Part shown: one piece after another, positions 1 through 5,467 of the stretch
Layout: each line of letters starts with the position of its first letter
How positions within the stretch are numbered: position 1 is the stretch's first letter
Assembly: GCA_028290325.1 (NCBI GenBank)
Contig: JAQGJY010000081.1
Coordinates: 1 to 5,467, forward strand
Source of the DNA: Tardiphaga sp.
Lineage (GTDB): Bacteria; Pseudomonadota; Alphaproteobacteria; Rhizobiales; Xanthobacteraceae
Length of the DNA: 5,467 nt
Direction: 5' to 3'
Notes under the pieces: generated by a model
What the model was told of the DNA's origin: nothing
The model's input: the letters and a program-made list of their open reading frames with translations, nothing else
The model's database searches: none
Position numbers and translations under genes: made by a program

Positions 1-948
1 CCATTTCCGAACCAGCCCCGGGTCGCTGGAAACCCCACGATCATTCCGATCGCGACCGACAGCCTCTATCTGATCGAGACCGCGAACTATCAGGACGTCA
101 TCATCCTGAATGGCGGCGTGCGCTACGACAACTATAAAGTCAGTGCCTTCAAGCTCAACACCGGGCAGGGCGTCTATGCGCCGGAAGAAGGCTTCACGAA
201 CTACAATGTCGGCCTCGTGATCAAGCCGCTGCCTTATGCCAGCGTCTACGCCGCCTATGCGACATCGACCAATCCGATCGGCGCGGAGGTCGATGGCTCG
301 TCAGCCACCTATGGCGGCCTCAGCCCGACGGCGACGATCAATCAGATCTTTGCGCCTGAACAGAACCGCGCCGCCGAAATCGGCACCAAGTGGGAATTGT
401 TCGAAAAGCGCCTCCTCGTGACGGGTGCGCTCTTCCATACCGAAAAGACCAACGCGCGCGAGAACTTCGGCGGCGTCATCAATGCCGGCGCCGAATATCG
501 CGTGCAGGGCATCGATCTCGGCGTGTCGGGAAAAATCACCGATCGCTGGAGCATCTTCGGTGGCCTCGTCCTGATGGACACCAAGGTCACGAAGTCGATC
601 AGCCCGACCAATGTCGGCCTGCCGCTCGCCAACATCGCCAACGAGTCGTTCAACGTGCTGACGAAATATCGTCTGGACGACGTCACGGAGGTCGGCGGTC
701 AGGCGACGTATCGCTCGAAGATTTTCGGCGGCACGCTTTTGGCGGCCAACCAGAATTCGGAATTGCCGAGCTATTGGCGGTTCGACGCGTTTCTCGAACG
801 CAAGCTCGCACCGAACCTGAAAGCCAAACTGTTCGTGAACAACATCCTGAATACGACCTATTACGATGCGTTCTATCAAAGCGCGTTGCCCTTCGTGTTC
901 ATTGCACCGGGTCGTGTCGGCGGGCTGGTCATCAGCGCCAAGCTGTAG
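1..948 (+). CDS. TonB-dependent siderophore receptor, C-terminal part (5' truncated by window edge)
   Basis: Outer-membrane beta-barrel receptor that imports a ferric siderophore using energy from TonB-ExbB-ExbD. The frame is open from base 1 and ends at TAG 946-948, giving 315 visible residues. The plug domain and first barrel strands lie outside the window, and the GTG at 118 is an internal codon, not the start. Visible residues show alternating amphipathic strands. The family-typical segment APEQNRAAEIGTKWEL lies near visible residues 118-133, followed by a strand ending in FHTEKTNAR. The closing strands carry FVNNILNTTYYD and PFVFIAPGR. The chain ends in Leu rather than the Phe usual at the end of outer-membrane proteins. 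The adjacent PiuC-like hydroxylase suggests a Fiu/PiuA-type (catecholate) receptor, but the ligand is inferred from context only. The class is sure; substrate and symbol are not. Confidence 0.93.
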   Translation, partial: PFPNQPRVAGNPTIIPIATDSLYLIETANYQDVIILNGGVRYDNYKVSAFKLNTGQGVYAPEEGFTNYNVGLVIKPLPYASVYAAYATSTNPIGAEVDGSSATYGGLSPTATINQIFAPEQNRAAEIGTKWELFEKRLLVTGALFHTEKTNARENFGGVINAGAEYRVQGIDLGVSGKITDRWSIFGGLVLMDTKVTKSISPTNVGLPLANIANESFNVLTKYRLDDVTEVGGQATYRSKIFGGTLLAANQNSELPSYWRFDAFLERKLAPNLKAKLFVNNILNTTYYDAFYQSALPFVFIAPGRVGGLVISAKL

Positions 949-957
949 CCGCCCGAC

Positions 958-1647
958 ATGCTGATCTGCGTCGCGGATGTTCTGAGCAAAAGCGATGTGG
1001 CGGATTTCCGCCGCATCATGGACGCGGCTGACTGGGAGGACGGCCGCTCGACGGCCGGCGCGCAGTCCGCGCTGGTGAAGAAGAACCAGCAGCTTCCGCC
1101 CGACAGCGATGTGTCGCGGGCGTTGGGTCGGCGGGTGCTATCGGCGCTGACGGGCAGTCCGCGCTTCATTTCGGCGGCGATCCCGCTGCAGATTTTTCCG
1201 CCCTTGTTCAATCGCTACGCCGCCAATGACGGGCATCATTTCGGCATTCATGTCGATAATGCCGTGCGCGGTGACCATCTCACCGGGCTGCGGATTCGCA
1301 CCGATCTGTCGGTGACGCTGTTTCTGTCGGAGCCGGAGGAGTACGACGGCGGCGAACTGGTCATCGAGGACAATTACGGCTCGCACGACATCAAACTCGA
1401 AGCCGGCAGCCTCGTGCTTTATCCCGCGTCCAGCCTGCATATGGTGACGCCGGTGACATCAGGGATGCGCGTCGCGTCTTTTTTCTGGTTGCAGAGCATG
1501 ATACGGGATGCGCATGCCCGCAGCATGATCTTCGATCTCGATAGCGCGATTCAGAGCCTCGTCGAACGATTGGGTCGCGATGACCCTGAAACGGTCAAAT
1601 TGACCGGCATCTATCACAACCTCATTCGTTACTGGGCCGATGTATGA
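958..1647 (+). CDS. piuC: PKHD-type Fe(II)/2-oxoglutarate-dependent hydroxylase, PiuC/YbiX family
   Basis: A 229-residue non-haem iron dioxygenase, probably cytoplasmic (no signal peptide), expected to couple 2-oxoglutarate decarboxylation to hydroxylation of an unknown substrate. The double-stranded beta-helix iron ligands are visible: H98 and D100 in HHFGIHVDN, and H161 in YPASSLHMVTPVTSG. R171, ten residues after the distal His, fits the 2-oxoglutarate-binding Arg. The N-terminus (MLICVADVL) and the full length match the family, supporting ATG 958 although no strong ribosome-binding site precedes it. It starts 9 bases after the receptor stop and its TGA overlaps the exbB ATG, so it is inside the operon. 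Relatives sit next to siderophore receptors (piuA-piuC in Pseudomonas), where loss of either gene is linked to reduced susceptibility to siderophore-antibiotic conjugates. The enzymatic role is unresolved. Confidence 0.93.
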   Translation: MLICVADVLSKSDVADFRRIMDAADWEDGRSTAGAQSALVKKNQQLPPDSDVSRALGRRVLSALTGSPRFISAAIPLQIFPPLFNRYAANDGHHFGIHVDNAVRGDHLTGLRIRTDLSVTLFLSEPEEYDGGELVIEDNYGSHDIKLEAGSLVLYPASSLHMVTPVTSGMRVASFFWLQSMIRDAHARSMIFDLDSAIQSLVERLGRDDPETVKLTGIYHNLIRYWADV

Positions 1648-2540
1648 CAATTAGAATGCTTCCAATGATGCGGTGGGTCGTGATCGTCGCCGCCCTGGTG
1701 GTGTCGGCCGCGTCGGTGAGGGCGCAGCAGGCGCCGGCTCCGGCCGCCCAAACGCAAATGCAGGCACCGGGCACGGTGGTGGACACCGCACCGCCGGCAT
1801 TGGCTGGTTCGGCGGCGGCTTCGGCCGCCCCGGCGAAAACCGGCGCGATGCTGCACGATTTGTCGCCGTGGTCGATGTTCCTATCGGCCGACTGGGTCGT
1901 CAAGGCGGTGATGATCGGTCTGGCGTTCGCTTCCGTCATCACCTGGACCATCCTGATCGCGAAACTTCTCGAATTGTCGTTCGCGCGGCGTCGGTTAAGC
2001 AGCGGCTTGAGATTGATCGCCGACGCGCGTTCGTTGCCGGAAGCCCAGCTGGCGCTTGGCGATAAAAAGAGCGTGCTGGCATCGCTGCTGGCCGCCGCGA
2101 TGCGCGAGGCGCGGATGTCCGCCGGGCTCGGCAGCGACACCGGCATCAAGGAGCGCGCCGCGTCGAGCTTTTCCGAGATCGTCCGCGCGGAAGGCCGCCG
2201 CATCCGCATCGGCATGGGCGCGTTGGCGACCATCGGCGCGACCTCGCCGTTTGTCGGCCTGTTCGGCACCGTCTGGGGCATCATGAACAGCTTTATCGGC
2301 ATTTCGAAATCGCAGACCACGAACCTCGCGGTGGTCGCGCCCGGCATCGCCGAAGCCTTGCTCGCGACCGCGATCGGCCTGGTCGCCGCGATCCCCGCGG
2401 TCATCATCTACAATCACTTCGCCCGGGTGACGAAGGGTTACATGGAATTGGTCAGTCGTGGCGCCGGCGCGGCCGGGCGTCTGCTGTCACGCGATCTCGA
2501 TCGCATGCATACCGGCGTCCATTCGCGCGCGGCGGAGTAG
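1644..2540 (+). CDS. exbB: TonB-system energiser ExbB (proton-channel subunit, extended N-terminus)
   Basis: Inner-membrane subunit that forms the pentameric proton channel driving TonB. It has 298 residues, longer than the roughly 244 of E. coli ExbB. The extra length is N-terminal: a signal-peptide-like stretch at about 10-27 (cleavage plausible after VRA) and an Ala/Pro-rich periplasmic segment at about 28-68. Transmembrane helices lie near 84-106, 191-215 and 233-257, with the large cytoplasmic loop between the first two. Signature motifs are SPFVGLFGTVWGIMNSF (201-217) and APGIAEALLATAIGLVAAIP (232-251). By alignment E237, T209 and T242 correspond to the functional E. coli residues E176, T148 and T181, so the channel looks intact. 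ATG 1644 overlaps the upstream stop (ATGA). ATGs at 1656, 1665 and 1668 are alternative starts that would only shorten the signal-peptide n-region. Confidence 0.95.
   Translation: MTIRMLPMMRWVVIVAALVVSAASVRAQQAPAPAAQTQMQAPGTVVDTAPPALAGSAAASAAPAKTGAMLHDLSPWSMFLSADWVVKAVMIGLAFASVITWTILIAKLLELSFARRRLSSGLRLIADARSLPEAQLALGDKKSVLASLLAAAMREARMSAGLGSDTGIKERAASSFSEIVRAEGRRIRIGMGALATIGATSPFVGLFGTVWGIMNSFIGISKSQTTNLAVVAPGIAEALLATAIGLVAAIPAVIIYNHFARVTKGYMELVSRGAGAAGRLLSRDLDRMHTGVHSRAAE
2534..2537 (+). promoter_or_regulatory. Ribosome-binding site of exbD
   Basis: GGAG lies 6 bases before ATG 2544, inside the last codons of exbB. It is the clearest Shine-Dalgarno sequence in the + strand operon and supports the chosen exbD start. 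The neighbouring overlapping junctions have only weak sites and probably rely on translational coupling. Confidence 0.6.
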
Positions 2541-2543
2541 CCG

Positions 2544-3026
2544 ATGGGCGTCTCACTCTCCGAGGGCGGCGACGACGACGACGATTTCGCGGAAAACCAC
2601 GAGATCAACGTCACGCCCTTCATCGACGTCATTCTCGTGCTGCTCATCATTTTCATGGTGGCCGCGCCGCTCTCCACCGTCGATCTGCCGATCGATCTGC
2701 CGTCCTCCACCGCGACGCCGCAGAAGAAGCCGGACAAGCCGACCTATGTCAGCATCAAGCCGGATCTCTCGCTGGCGATCGGTGAGCAGATGGTGAAGCG
2801 CATCGATCTGGTGCGCTCGCTCGATGCCGCGCCGAACCTGACCAAGGAGAATCCGATCTTCGTGCGCTCCGATCGCGCCGTGCCCTATGGCGAGCTGATG
2901 GACGTGCTCGAAATCCTGCGCGCCGGTGGTTACGGCAAGATCAAGCTGGTCGCGCTCGAGGGCGTGCCGGACGGCGCGTTGCAGGCCGCGCCGCCTGGCG
3001 CCGCGCCGGTCGCGCCGAAGCCATGA
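2544..3026 (+). CDS. exbD: TonB-system biopolymer transport protein ExbD
   Basis: Inner-membrane partner of ExbB whose single helix sits in the channel and carries the proton-coupled Asp. It has 160 residues, slightly longer than E. coli ExbD (141). A short acidic cytoplasmic tail (D10-D14) precedes the signature HEINVTPFIDVILVLLIIFM at 19-38. D28 matches the essential E. coli D25. The helix spans about 26-43. A periplasmic domain follows (about 45-140, with FVRSDRAVPYGELMDVLEIL), then an Ala/Pro-rich tail at 144-160 that differs from E. coli. The ATG follows the exbB stop by three bases behind a good GGAG site, and the stop overlaps the tonB start. It is expected to assemble with the adjacent ExbB and TonB as a dedicated motor for the upstream receptor. 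Confidence 0.96.
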   Translation: MGVSLSEGGDDDDDFAENHEINVTPFIDVILVLLIIFMVAAPLSTVDLPIDLPSSTATPQKKPDKPTYVSIKPDLSLAIGEQMVKRIDLVRSLDAAPNLTKENPIFVRSDRAVPYGELMDVLEILRAGGYGKIKLVALEGVPDGALQAAPPGAAPVAPKP

Positions 3027-3817
3027 GCGATCTCGATTCCGATAGGCCGTCGCGGCGGCTCTGGGTGTCGGCGGCGATCGTCGCGCTGGCGATCCATGCC
3101 GGCGGCGTCGCGCTGGCTGTCACCAGGATGACCTCGGAGGACGACGCCGAATCGATGGGCGCGCCGGCCATCCAAATCGGGCTTGAAATGATGTCGCCGC
3201 GCAACGAGGCGACCGACCTGCCGCCGGGGCCGGACACCGAAGCCTCGGCCGCGTCGCCGGCGGTGCAGGAGCAGAAGGCCGAGGTCAAGGAGACCGATCT
3301 GCCGAAGGCGGTGCCGACCGAGACCGACGATCCGGATCGCGTCGTCACGCCCGACGACAGCAAGAAGCCGGTCGAGGAAGCCACCGAAAAGGCCGTCGTG
3401 CAGCAGTCGGCCTCCACGGAATCGATCGCGGCCGAAGCGACCGCGATGCCGAGTTCGGAAGCCATTCAGGAGGGCCCGAAGTCGGTCGCGCCGGCGCCGG
3501 GCACGGGGCAGGCCGCGCGGCGCATGCGCGTGATCTGGCAAAAGGAATTGATCGCGCATCTCGACAAGCACAAGAAATATCCGGTCGAGCGGCAGCAGAA
3601 AAGCGCCGAGATCGTCGTCAATTTCGTGTTGGATCGTCTTGGCCACGTGCAATCGGTGACGCTGCTCAAAGGCTCCGGCGATGCCGCCTTCGATGCCGCC
3701 GCCGTGGCCATGGTGCGGCGCTCCGATCCGGTGCCGGCGCCGCCGCCGCTGATCGCGGACGAGGGATTGAGCTTTACGCTGCCGGTGATCTTTCGCGTGA
3801 AGAACGCGAAGGGGTGA
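3023..3817 (+). CDS. tonB: Energy transducer TonB
   Basis: Periplasm-spanning protein that transmits the ExbB/ExbD proton-motive energy to the TonB box of outer-membrane receptors. It has 264 residues. A short basic cytoplasmic N-terminus (RPSRR) precedes one transmembrane anchor at about 14-33. H25 in this helix aligns with the essential E. coli H20, while the Ser four residues earlier is Ala here (A21). A long periplasmic linker (about 38-165) is rich in Glu, Asp, Ala and Pro but lacks the usual long EP/KP repeats. The C-terminal TonB domain (about 168-261) shows HLDKHKKYPVERQQ, IVVNFVLDRLGHVQSV, GSGDAAFDAAAVAMVRRSDP and PAPPP. Its ATG overlaps the exbD stop as ATGA. It is the last gene of the operon, followed by hairpins in the convergent gap. 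Confidence 0.94.
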   Translation: MSDLDSDRPSRRLWVSAAIVALAIHAGGVALAVTRMTSEDDAESMGAPAIQIGLEMMSPRNEATDLPPGPDTEASAASPAVQEQKAEVKETDLPKAVPTETDDPDRVVTPDDSKKPVEEATEKAVVQQSASTESIAAEATAMPSSEAIQEGPKSVAPAPGTGQAARRMRVIWQKELIAHLDKHKKYPVERQQKSAEIVVNFVLDRLGHVQSVTLLKGSGDAAFDAAAVAMVRRSDPVPAPPPLIADEGLSFTLPVIFRVKNAKG

Positions 3818-3845
3818 TCCAATTATCGCCGCGACGGCCGTCGTC

Positions 3846-3882
3846 CTTCGCGGCACGCGCGGAAACCGCGCGCCCCGCGAAG
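3846..3882. terminator. GC-rich hairpin in convergent intergenic region, probable terminator
   Basis: The arm 3846-3853 pairs with 3875-3882 (8 bp). After a 2x2 internal loop, 3856-3862 pairs with 3866-3872 (7 bp, all G-C) around an AAA loop. It lies 28 bases after the tonB stop and 35 bases beyond the stop of the opposing SDR gene, so it could act on both transcripts. No T-run follows on either strand, so intrinsic termination is inferred from position and stability. A smaller perfect palindrome (GACGGCCGTC, 3833-3842) precedes it. Confidence 0.5.
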
Positions 3883-3900
3883 CCGAACCAACTGGTTCGG
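3883..3900. terminator. Second hairpin (perfect inverted repeat) in convergent region, probable terminator
   Basis: CCGAACCA at 3883-3890 is perfectly mirrored by TGGTTCGG at 3893-3900. It can form a 7-bp stem with an AACT tetraloop, or 8 bp around two bases, and may extend by a further G-C pair (3882/3901) if the first hairpin is not formed. It abuts the 3846-3882 hairpin directly and is 17 bases past the stop of the minus-strand SDR gene, the usual place for a terminator of that operon. It lacks a T-tract on either strand. It could instead be a protein-binding palindrome, but the convergent position favours termination. Confidence 0.45.
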
Positions 3901-3917
3901 CGGGGACAACGGGAAGC

Positions 3918-4664
3918 TCAATAGGTCGCGCGGCCGCCCGAAATATCGAACACGGCGCCGGTCGAAAACGCGCAATCCGCCGACGACAGCCATGCCACCA
4001 TCGCCGCGAGTTCCTCGACCAGCACGAAGCGGCCTTTCGGAATTTTCGACAACATGAAATCGATGTGCTGCTGCGTCATCTGGTCGAAGATCGCGGTCTT
4101 CGCCGCAGCCGGCGTCACCGCGTTGACGGCGATATCGTGGGCCGCCAATTCCTTGCCGAGCGACTTCGTCAGCGCGATGACGCCGGCTTTTGACGCCGAA
4201 TAATGCGCGGCATTCGGATTGCCTTACTTGCCGGCGATCGAGGCGATGTTGACGATACGGCCATAGCCTTGCTTCAGCATCGTCGGCACGATCGCCTTGC
4301 AGCAGATAAACGGCCCATCAAGATTGATGCGGAGCACCTTGCGCCATTCATCGAGATCGGTTTCCCAGACCGGCTTGTTGACCCCCGCGATCCCCGCGTT
4401 GTTGATCAGGATGTCGATCTGGCCGAACGCTTTCAGCGTTTCATCGCGTGCGCTTTCAACGGCGGCGAGGTCGGACACATCGGCCTGCACGGCGATGACC
4501 TGATCGCCGATGGCCTTGGCGGTGCGCTGGGCGAAGCCGATGTCGTGATCCCAGATCGCGACCTTGGCGCCGGAGGCGACGAAGCGTTCGGTGATGGCGC
4601 GGCCGAAGCCCTGGGCGCCGCCAGTGACAACGGCGCAGCGGCCGGCAAGATCGATCTTGTTCAT
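3918..4664 (-). pseudogene. SDR-family oxidoreductase interrupted by an in-frame stop codon
   Basis: Read as one frame this is a 248-residue short-chain dehydrogenase, the normal family length, but codon 147 is TAA (4226-4224). Upstream of the stop are the dinucleotide motif TGGAQGFG (14-21), D40 at the end of beta-2 (favouring NAD), NNAG (88-91), N114 and catalytic S142. Downstream, with no frame change, are catalytic Y155 and K159 in HYSASKAGVIALTK and the C-terminus FSTGAVFDISGGRATY. The truncated 146-residue product would lack YxxxK and should be inactive; a TTG restart at 4148 could give only a non-functional 76-residue tail. From memory, relatives read IAGKEGNP here, so one G-to-T change of a Glu codon explains the lesion. 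The start ATG 4664 has an AAAGGGA site five bases upstream and lies 13 bases after the neighbouring SDR. Sequencing error is a real alternative. The substrate is unknown; sugar dehydrogenase or FabG-like activity is possible. Confidence 0.85.
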
Positions 4665-4669
4665 GACGT

Positions 4670-4676
4670 TCCCTTT
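4670..4676 (-). promoter_or_regulatory. Ribosome-binding site of the interrupted SDR gene
   Basis: AAAGGGA on the minus strand ends 5 bases before the ATG at 4664 and lies just after the TAA of the upstream SDR. It fixes the start and excludes the longer upstream extension of that frame. Confidence 0.6.
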
Positions 4677-4677
4677 G

Positions 4678-5412
4678 TTACAGCGTCCAGCCGCCGTCGA
4701 TAATATGCGCGACGCCGGTGGTGAAGGCGCTTTCATCGCTGGCGAGATAGACCGCGAGCGAGGCGATTTCGTCGGCGGTGCCGAGCCGGCCCATCGGCTG
4801 GCGCGACACGAACATGTCGCGGCCGCCCGCACCCAGCGCCGCCGCGCGGTCGAGCATCGAAGGCGTCTCGATGGTGCCGGGGCAGATGCAGTTGCAGCGT
4901 AGGCCCTTGGTGATGAAATCGATCGCCACCGCGCGGGTCAAGGCGGCGACGGCGGCTTTCGTCGCGCTATAGACGTAACGGTTCGGCGCGGCCTTATAGA
5001 CGCCTGCCGCCGACGCGATGTTGATGATCGAGCCTTTGCCGGCGGCCAGCATGCCGGGCACGAAGGCCGAAATCGTGCGGTGCATCGACTTGACGTTGAG
5101 GTCGAACGAGAAGTCCCAGTCGTCGTCGGAACATTCCAGCACCGTGCCGTTGTGCACGAAGCCCGCCGCGTTCAGCAGGATATCGATGGTGCCGGTTTTC
5201 GCCGCGAAGGCTTTGACCGCCGCGCTGTCCCGGACATCGAGCCGCGCGGTCGTCGTGATGCCTGCCGCCGCGAGGGCTTGCAGACCGTCCTCATTGATGT
5301 CGGTGGCGATGACTTCCGCGCCTTCGCGCGCGAACGCCAAAGCGCTGGCGCGGCCGATGCCCGCGGATGCCGCGGTGATGAAAGCGCGTTTGCCTTTGAG
5401 GCGGTCGGACAT
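4678..5412 (-). CDS. SDR-family NAD-dependent oxidoreductase, DHRS6/BDH2-like (possible 2-keto-3-deoxy-L-fuconate dehydrogenase)
   Basis: Intact 244-residue classical SDR, predicted cytoplasmic. Visible features are the Rossmann glycine motif TAASAGIG (13-20, with Ala replacing the usual second-position Gly), D38 in ATDINED pointing to NAD, NAAG (81-84), catalytic S134, and Y148/K152 in YSATK. The C-terminal part has CPGTIETPS (177-185) and ends LASDESAFTTGVAHIIDGGW. The whole chain closely resembles what I recall of human DHRS6/BDH2: ATDINE, AAGFVHNGTVLEC, DDWDF, LNVKSM, NR.VYS.TKAAV. R145 and R189 align with the DHRS6 substrate-carboxylate arginines, suggesting a small hydroxy or keto acid substrate. 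Bacterial relatives are often annotated as 2-keto-3-deoxy-L-fuconate dehydrogenase in non-phosphorylative sugar pathways. The start is supported by AGGGAG five bases upstream. It is probably co-transcribed with the broken SDR 13 bases downstream. The family is certain, the substrate inferred. Confidence 0.92.
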   Translation of the reverse strand: MSDRLKGKRAFITAASAGIGRASALAFAREGAEVIATDINEDGLQALAAAGITTTARLDVRDSAAVKAFAAKTGTIDILLNAAGFVHNGTVLECSDDDWDFSFDLNVKSMHRTISAFVPGMLAAGKGSIINIASAAGVYKAAPNRYVYSATKAAVAALTRAVAIDFITKGLRCNCICPGTIETPSMLDRAAALGAGGRDMFVSRQPMGRLGTADEIASLAVYLASDESAFTTGVAHIIDGGWTL

Positions 5413-5417
5413 GGTGG

Positions 5418-5423
5418 CTCCCT
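5418..5423 (-). promoter_or_regulatory. Ribosome-binding site of the DHRS6-like SDR gene
   Basis: AGGGAG on the minus strand, 5 bases before the ATG at 5412, is a near-ideal Shine-Dalgarno sequence and settles the start of the 244-residue protein. Confidence 0.65.
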
Positions 5424-5434
5424 GATGGTTTTCG

Positions 5435-5467
5435 TCATTCCGTGGCGCGCACGCCTTGGCGCGGGAC
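5435..5467 (-). CDS. Possible C-terminal end of an upstream gene of the SDR operon (partial)
   Basis: Reading the minus strand from the window edge, one frame gives VPRQGVRATE followed by TGA (5437-5435), 22 bases before the SDR start. Such spacing fits another member of the same operon. The ending is vaguely like the PRQ.V.A tail of fumarylacetoacetate-hydrolase-family proteins, which often accompany SDRs in non-phosphorylative sugar-acid pathways. Ten residues cannot establish this. The stretch may equally be untranslated leader or promoter sequence. Confidence 0.25.
   Translation of the reverse strand, partial: VPRQGVRATE

Noticed and set aside
301..879. Long minus-strand open frames opposite the receptor gene (301-879, 342-686), and similar frames opposite exbB and tonB (1622-2407, 2930-3856).
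   Set aside because: Composition is rich in Arg, His and Ala with no recognisable domain, and each lies fully antisense to a well-supported gene. They are expected shadows of high-GC coding sequence.
118..948. Treating GTG 118 as the true start of a small 276-residue protein.
   Set aside because: The frame stays open to base 1 with receptor-like sequence (LYLIETANYQDVIILNGGV), and the visible part is only the C-terminal barrel. The real start is outside the window.
1641..1672. An AT-richer patch at the hydroxylase-exbB junction that could be a Fur-like iron box or internal promoter.
   Set aside because: It does not match a Fur, Irr or RirA consensus well enough, and it is coding on both sides of an ATGA overlap, where an internal promoter is not needed.
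4203..4703. A 166-codon plus-strand open frame opposite the broken SDR gene.
   Set aside because: It is antisense to clear SDR motifs, has no ribosome-binding site or family features, and its length is explained by GC-rich antisense frame openness.
4665..4832. Extension of the broken SDR frame upstream to 4832 as a longer N-terminus.
   Set aside because: The extra 56 residues overlap the coding end of the intact SDR in another frame. They are Ser/Arg/Pro-rich noise, and the real start at 4664 has its own ribosome-binding site and the usual SDR N-terminus.
3918..5412. Idea that the SDR pair makes a siderophore for the adjacent uptake operon (EntA-like, or the dihydroxybenzoate role once proposed for DHRS6).
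   Set aside because: The operons converge, no isochorismate-pathway or NRPS gene is present, and the motifs fit generic hydroxy- or sugar-acid dehydrogenases. Proximity alone is not evidence.

Overview
This is a GC-rich, gene-dense window of chromosomal character, most likely from an alphaproteobacterium. The clues are strong codon bias toward G/C at third positions, the extended-N-terminus type of ExbB, and the receptor/PKHD-hydroxylase/ExbB/ExbD/TonB gene order, which I recall from Rhizobiales-like genomes. The genus cannot be fixed from the sequence alone. No tRNA, rRNA, CRISPR array, insertion sequence or integrase is visible.

The left two thirds (1-3817, + strand) is one tightly packed iron-uptake operon. 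It starts with the C-terminal barrel of a TonB-dependent siderophore receptor, cut by the window edge. It continues with a PiuC-like Fe(II)/2-oxoglutarate PKHD-type hydroxylase and the complete energising complex ExbB, ExbD and TonB. Two of the four junctions are 4-bp ATGA stop/start overlaps and the other two are gaps of 9 and 3 bases, so the five genes are almost certainly co-transcribed and translationally coupled. The cassette carries its own outer-membrane receptor and its own inner-membrane motor. The hydroxylase between them may act on the imported ferric-siderophore complex, but its substrate is unknown.

Positions 3818-3917 are a convergent intergenic region with two adjacent strong hairpins (3846-3882 and 3883-3900), probably a shared bidirectional terminator.

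The right third (3918-5467, - strand) is a separate operon of two short-chain dehydrogenase/reductase (SDR) genes, read right to left. The first (5412 to 4678) is intact and resembles the DHRS6/BDH2 and 2-keto-3-deoxy-L-fuconate dehydrogenase group. The second (4664 to 3918) is a full-length SDR reading frame broken by a single in-frame TAA at codon 147, just before the catalytic YxxxK motif. It is either a very young pseudogene or a sequencing error. The last 33 bases may hold the C-terminus of a further gene of this operon. The SDR pair suggests oxidation of a sugar acid or hydroxy acid and has no evident link to iron uptake.

I found no clearly undescribed system. The most notable points are the one-base nonsense lesion in the second SDR, the self-contained receptor-hydroxylase-motor cassette, and the twin-hairpin convergent terminator.
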